The translations under genes were made by a program, and so were the position numbers. Of a stretch of DNA of 8,757 nucleotides, positions 6,003 to 8,757 are shown piece by piece. Source of the DNA: an uncultured Lachnospiraceae bacterium (GTDB taxonomy: Bacteria > Bacillota_A > Clostridia > Lachnospirales > Lachnospiraceae); contig CAMWMM010000183.1 in assembly GCA_947175285.1 (NCBI GenBank), positions 1 to 8,757 of the forward strand, given 5' to 3'. Below the pieces are notes generated by a model. The model was not told the DNA's origin. It worked only from the letters and a program-made list of their open reading frames with translations, and did no database searches. How positions within the stretch are numbered: the first letter of the stretch is position 1; each line of letters starts with the position of its first letter.

Positions 6003-6042
6003 GACCCAAACTCGCAGGCTGAGAAAGGATAGGTATAAAAAA

Positions 6043-6267
6043 ATGGACGTAAAAGAACAGATAACAAAAGCGGTAGATAAAATTGCTAAGGATAAGAAGC
6101 TGCAGGAGCAGTTTCAAAAGGAGCCTGTGAAAGCTTTGGAAAGCGTACTCGGCGTGGATTTGCCGGATGATGTTGTAGAACAGGTTATTCAGGGCGTAAA
6201 AGCAAAGCTTTCGGTAGATAAGGTAGCAGGTGCTGTAGATTCTTTAAAAGGATTTATCAAAAAATAA
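6043..6267 (+). CDS. Small helical protein resembling a Nif11/NHLP leader
   Basis: A 74-residue, lysine-rich, cysteine-free protein, probably all helical. Residues 1-40 (QITKAVDKIAKDKKLQEQF, then KEPVKALESVLGVDLPDD) follow the pattern seen in Nif11 and nitrile-hydratase-like (NHLP) leader peptides: a helix, a K-D/E-P turn, a helix and a G-V-x-L-P-D/E motif. After this it has VVEQVIQGVKAKLS and an amphipathic end VDSLKGFIKK, not a core peptide rich in Cys, Ser or Thr, and no modifying enzyme or exporter lies nearby. It is therefore more likely a stand-alone protein of the leader fold than a natural-product precursor. AAAGGATAGGT (6024-6034) supplies the ribosome binding site before the ATG. 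It is first in the operon, 24 bases ahead of the J-domain gene. I recall similar small hypothetical proteins in Lachnospiraceae; function unknown. Confidence 0.8.
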   Translation: MDVKEQITKAVDKIAKDKKLQEQFQKEPVKALESVLGVDLPDDVVEQVIQGVKAKLSVDKVAGAVDSLKGFIKK

Positions 6268-6291
6268 ACTGGAAAAGGGCAGGGAACTACT

Positions 6292-7239
6292 GTGACGGCA
6301 CAGAAAGCATATCAGATTCTTGGTATCCCGCCGGGAACCGGAAAGGATGAAATCAAGAAGCGGTACAGAAAGCTGATGACACAGGTGCATCCTGATGTGC
6401 ACGTATCATCGCAGGAAACCTATGAATACAGCGCACAGGAAATTAACAGTGCATATGCGGTTTTGATGAAAGAAAAAGGGGCTTCCGGACGCCGTGCATC
6501 AAAGGCGAAAAAGAACGCCGCATGGGATGCACCTGTCAATGTAAATGCTTATGCGGAACGTGAAGTTTTGCAGTATGCGGAAGATTATGACGGTACTGTT
6601 TTAGGAACTTTCTGTGTGGCAAAGGGGAAATACTTGTGGAAAACAGATGAGGATTTCCCCTTGTTTTTACGCAGTATGTATAAGTGCAGTAAGGAACTGC
6701 TGGATGAAATTGATGAAAAACTGTGCAGAGAGGAAGTTTCGTCGAAACGTCAGAGGATTCAGGCGGAACTGACTTACCTGCTTACACAGCAGTTTATAGA
6801 CGGTTCGGCTTTGCTTGCAGAACTTGCGGAAGAAAAGGAAGTCAGCCCGGACGGGGATAAAATATTTTATTTTTCCTCAATGTTGGAGCTGACAAGCGGA
6901 GCAGTTTCGGTAAAGGCAGGGGAGACGCTCTATCCCTCCGTTGTTAAAAAACACAGATTATATTTAAAAAATCAAGCCGGGCAGGAACTGGGTTATCTGT
7001 CTTTTCCTGATGACCGTATGTATTATCTTGTCATCCCGCTTTTCGAGCAGAAAAGGGTTCAGGTCAAGGTGCAGGCAGCAGAGATAAAGGCAGAGAAAAG
7101 AAAGCGCACAGTCCGCTATCAAAAGCTGGACTTGTGGGTAAAATTACTGAAAAAAGATGTCAGCCGACTGCCGGAGAGTTTGAATTTGCAGATTGAAACA
7201 TTGTTGGAAAAATATAAGGAAACAACCGGAGAATATTAA
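6292..7239 (+). CDS. J-domain (DnaJ-like) protein with unassigned C-terminal region, GTG start
   Basis: A predicted cytoplasmic co-chaperone that would stimulate the ATPase of an Hsp70 (DnaK). Of 315 residues, about 4-61 form the J domain: AYQILGIPPGTGKDEIKKRY, the RKLMTQVHPDVH helix-loop with the essential HPD at 33-35, and a helix ending INSAYAVLM. A short basic linker (GRRASKAKKNAA, 66-77) follows. There is no glycine/phenylalanine region and no CxxCxGxG zinc motif, so it is a class C J protein, not DnaJ itself. Residues ~80-315 are unassigned: a helical stretch with KCSKELLDEIDEKLCREEV, then beta-rich segments (KIFYFSSMLELTSGAVSVKAG, DRMYYLVIPLFEQKRVQVKV) and a lysine-rich C-terminal helix. 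No membrane segment. AGGG at 6281-6284, 7 bases before the GTG, fixes the start. It lies 24 bases after the small protein gene and 3 bases before the NUDIX gene. Confidence 0.88.
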   Translation: MTAQKAYQILGIPPGTGKDEIKKRYRKLMTQVHPDVHVSSQETYEYSAQEINSAYAVLMKEKGASGRRASKAKKNAAWDAPVNVNAYAEREVLQYAEDYDGTVLGTFCVAKGKYLWKTDEDFPLFLRSMYKCSKELLDEIDEKLCREEVSSKRQRIQAELTYLLTQQFIDGSALLAELAEEKEVSPDGDKIFYFSSMLELTSGAVSVKAGETLYPSVVKKHRLYLKNQAGQELGYLSFPDDRMYYLVIPLFEQKRVQVKVQAAEIKAEKRKRTVRYQKLDLWVKLLKKDVSRLPESLNLQIETLLEKYKETTGEY

Positions 7240-7242
7240 TCT

Positions 7243-8121
7243 ATGGAAAAGTGGGATTTGTATACAAAATACAGAGAAAAGACCGGGAAAGAACATATCC
7301 GCGGAGAAGCGATTCCGGATGGGTTCTATCATCTGGTAGTACATGTCTGGATACGAAACAGTAAGGGGGAGTATCTTATTTCCCAGCGTTCCGCCAATAG
7401 ACCGACCTCCCCGCTTATGTGGGAATGCGTCGGTGGTTCCGTAATCAAAGGGGAAAGCAGTATTGAGGGTGCGCTTAGGGAAGTAAAGGAAGAAGTAGGG
7501 CTGGATTTGAAACAGGAAGACGGCAGGCTGCTTTTTTCTAAAATCCGCGGCGTGGATTTTAAATATGAGTATAGGACATTCGACGATATTATGGACGTGT
7601 GGCTTTTTGACTATGACGGAGAGTTACGGTTAGAAGAAGCCACAACGGACGAGGTTGCAGACTGCAAGTGGATGACTGTTTCTGAAATAAGAGAGTTGTA
7701 TGAGGAGAATAAGCTGGTACGGACTTTGGATTATTTTTTCTGCGCTGTGCAAGTTCTTTCCTGCACTGTACAGGCTGATGAACCGGATTACAGCCATATT
7801 ATCGGCAAAACGGTAAGAGGAACAGTTGACAGACCGTTAGGAACATCTCATCCCCGGTATCCGGAGATGATTTATTCAATCAATTACGGATATGTAGACG
7901 GTGTGTTTGCGGGCGATGGGGCGGAACAGGATGTGTATGTATTTGGAGCGGATAAACCGCTGAAGAATTTTGAGGGTAAGGTAATAGCGGTGTGGCATCG
8001 CTTTGATGACGTAGAGGACAAGTGGATTGTGTCTTTAAATGGCGAGGATATTTCGGAAGAAAAAATTCTGGGCGATATTTCCTTTCAGGAGCAGTTTTTC
8101 TACGGTAAGTTATATAAATGA
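7243..8121 (+). CDS. NUDIX hydrolase fused to a degenerate inorganic-pyrophosphatase-like domain
   Basis: A cytoplasmic protein of 292 residues with two domains. Residues ~1-170 are a NUDIX hydrolase: FYHLVVHVWIRN and EYLISQRSANRP lead to a perfect box (G65, E71, R79-E80, E83-E84, G86-L87), and the DGFYHLVVHVW start resembles the isopentenyl-diphosphate-isomerase-like branch. Residues ~185-290 resemble family I inorganic pyrophosphatase: GTVDRPLG, INYGYVDGVFAGDGAEQDVY (213-232), then GKVIAVWHRFDDVEDKWIVS. The DGDPVD metal site of the E. coli enzyme reads DGAEQD here (D225, D230 kept; the catalytic D67 position is A227), and the upstream substrate-binding part is missing, so classical pyrophosphatase activity is doubtful. 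Such short pyrophosphatase-like domains occur alone in clostridia. GGAGA (7228-7232), inside the end of the J-domain gene, serves the ATG, suggesting coupling. It ends 9 bases from the convergent DinB-fold gene, without a visible terminator. Confidence 0.87.
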   Translation: MEKWDLYTKYREKTGKEHIRGEAIPDGFYHLVVHVWIRNSKGEYLISQRSANRPTSPLMWECVGGSVIKGESSIEGALREVKEEVGLDLKQEDGRLLFSKIRGVDFKYEYRTFDDIMDVWLFDYDGELRLEEATTDEVADCKWMTVSEIRELYEENKLVRTLDYFFCAVQVLSCTVQADEPDYSHIIGKTVRGTVDRPLGTSHPRYPEMIYSINYGYVDGVFAGDGAEQDVYVFGADKPLKNFEGKVIAVWHRFDDVEDKWIVSLNGEDISEEKILGDISFQEQFFYGKLYK

Positions 8122-8130
8122 TGCCTGAAA

Positions 8131-8757
8131 TCAATCCGGATGTATTTTGTTTTTAATGCGTAAACTCGCTTCAATGTGCATGATTAAGTGGCGGGAGAAC
8201 GGCATTTGGAGCAAGCCTTTGATATCTTTTGTGCACCAGTAATCTATCAGCCAGTATGCTTTTTCGTCCTCGCTTACTACATGCAGTGATTGCAGCCGTT
8301 CTTTATCGGCATCCGTCATTTTTCGCTTTAAATCAGCATAGGAGAGAGTTTTTAATATTTCGTTTGTGCTGTTTTTTACAGCGGTAACATAGTGATACAA
8401 TTCATCTAAATTCAGGCTTTTTGAAAAATCGGCAATTTGCTGTTTCACAAGTTCATTTCCGGTCGTTATGATAGGGGAGCCGATGAGGCTCTGATAATTT
8501 CCTGAAAAGAAAATCTGCTCGTTTTGAGCGATAAGGGTATGCGCAACAATATCTTCAATACGGAAAATATGCCATATGGAATAAGCGATTGTTTTGCTAT
8601 GGTAGCCATCCGCATTGATAAATGGTATCGCATTAAATTCTTCCCTGCTTAATTCCGCCTTGAATTGATATAAGACATCCATTAACTTTTCACGCAATGT
8701 TAAAAGAGTGTCTATGCCCTCGTGAAAAGTCGCTTCTTTTTTGAGTTGTGTCTGCAT
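8131..8757 (-). CDS. DinB-fold (DinB/YfiT-like) protein, start codon at window edge
   Basis: A cytoplasmic four-helix-bundle protein of 208 residues if it starts at the ATG 8755-8757; the ribosome binding site lies outside the window, so a longer N-terminus is possible. DinB-fold proteins bind a divalent metal through three histidines and include thiol-dependent transferases and DNA-damage-induced proteins of unknown role. The likely triad is H63 in TIAYSIWHIFRIEDIVAH and H190/H194 in FSRHLIMHIEASLRIK, in the usual positions (second helix and last helix). The segment LRKMTDADKERLQSL is not seen verbatim; the actual linker here is YADLKRKMTDADKERLQ (140-156), then EDEKAYWLIDYWCTKDI. The last helix ends IKNKIHPD. 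It converges on the NUDIX-pyrophosphatase gene. Substrate and partner thiol are unknown; the family call is fairly safe. Confidence 0.83.
   Translation of the reverse strand: MQTQLKKEATFHEGIDTLLTLREKLMDVLYQFKAELSREEFNAIPFINADGYHSKTIAYSIWHIFRIEDIVAHTLIAQNEQIFFSGNYQSLIGSPIITTGNELVKQQIADFSKSLNLDELYHYVTAVKNSTNEILKTLSYADLKRKMTDADKERLQSLHVVSEDEKAYWLIDYWCTKDIKGLLQMPFSRHLIMHIEASLRIKNKIHPD

Noticed and set aside
5980..6042. TPP riboswitch
   Set aside because: GGTGCC and GGCTGAGA match one arm, but the required downstream ACCC...GAACCTGAT part and the other arm are missing, and the genes are not thiamine genes.
7880..8134. Minus-strand open frame of 84 codons
   Set aside because: It is opposite the conserved pyrophosphatase-like domain, with a proline/histidine/arginine-rich composition typical of a shadow frame.
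8115..8150. Terminator between the NUDIX-pyrophosphatase and DinB-fold genes
   Set aside because: There is a short ATCCGGAT palindrome and a T-rich stretch, but no stable stem-loop directly before the T-run.

Overview
The window looks like chromosomal DNA from a low-to-mid GC Gram-positive anaerobe, most likely a Clostridia member of the Lachnospiraceae type. The reasons are strong AGGAGG-type ribosome binding sites, sigma-A-like promoters with AT-rich spacers, use of GTG and TTG starts, and protein families (clostridial flavodoxin-domain protein, RimJ-like acetyltransferase, gut-type family 2 glycosidase) that I associate with gut Firmicutes. This taxonomic call comes from recognition, not from a search. 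There is no rRNA, tRNA, CRISPR array, transposase or phage gene.

Left part (1-3042): a partial minus-strand gene of unknown function with a GTG start runs off the left edge. It is divergent from a plus-strand run of small enzymes: a SAM-dependent methyltransferase, a NUDIX hydrolase whose best start is TTG at 1393, a RimJ/RimL-like acetyltransferase, and a broken HD-domain gene. The last keeps its ribosome binding site and first ~11 codons, but then appears to have lost roughly 30 codons together with the reading frame. An exact 19-base direct repeat lies inside the methyltransferase gene and again across the acetyltransferase stop codon.

Middle part (3056-5859): three minus-strand genes. 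A family 2 glycoside hydrolase with beta-glucuronidase hallmarks (NE acid/base, SEFG nucleophile, NxK carboxylate-recognition motif) is followed 20 bases later by a small zinc-ribbon-like protein of unknown function. A flavodoxin-domain protein comes next, with its own perfect-consensus promoter.

Right part (5860-8757): a divergent control region carries a CRE-like palindrome and a structured leader. It leads into a compact plus-strand operon: a 74-residue protein resembling the leader part of Nif11/NHLP peptides, a J-domain protein with an unassigned C-terminal region, and a NUDIX hydrolase fused to a degenerate inorganic-pyrophosphatase-like domain. A convergent DinB-fold protein ends the window, with its start codon at the very edge.

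I see no clear new defence system or mobile element. The best candidates for something undescribed are the small protein / J-domain / NUDIX-pyrophosphatase operon and the glucuronidase-linked zinc-ribbon protein. Several genes (two NUDIX enzymes, methyltransferase, acetyltransferase, DinB-fold protein) fit a loose theme of small-molecule modification or clean-up, but nothing in the sequence proves that they act together.
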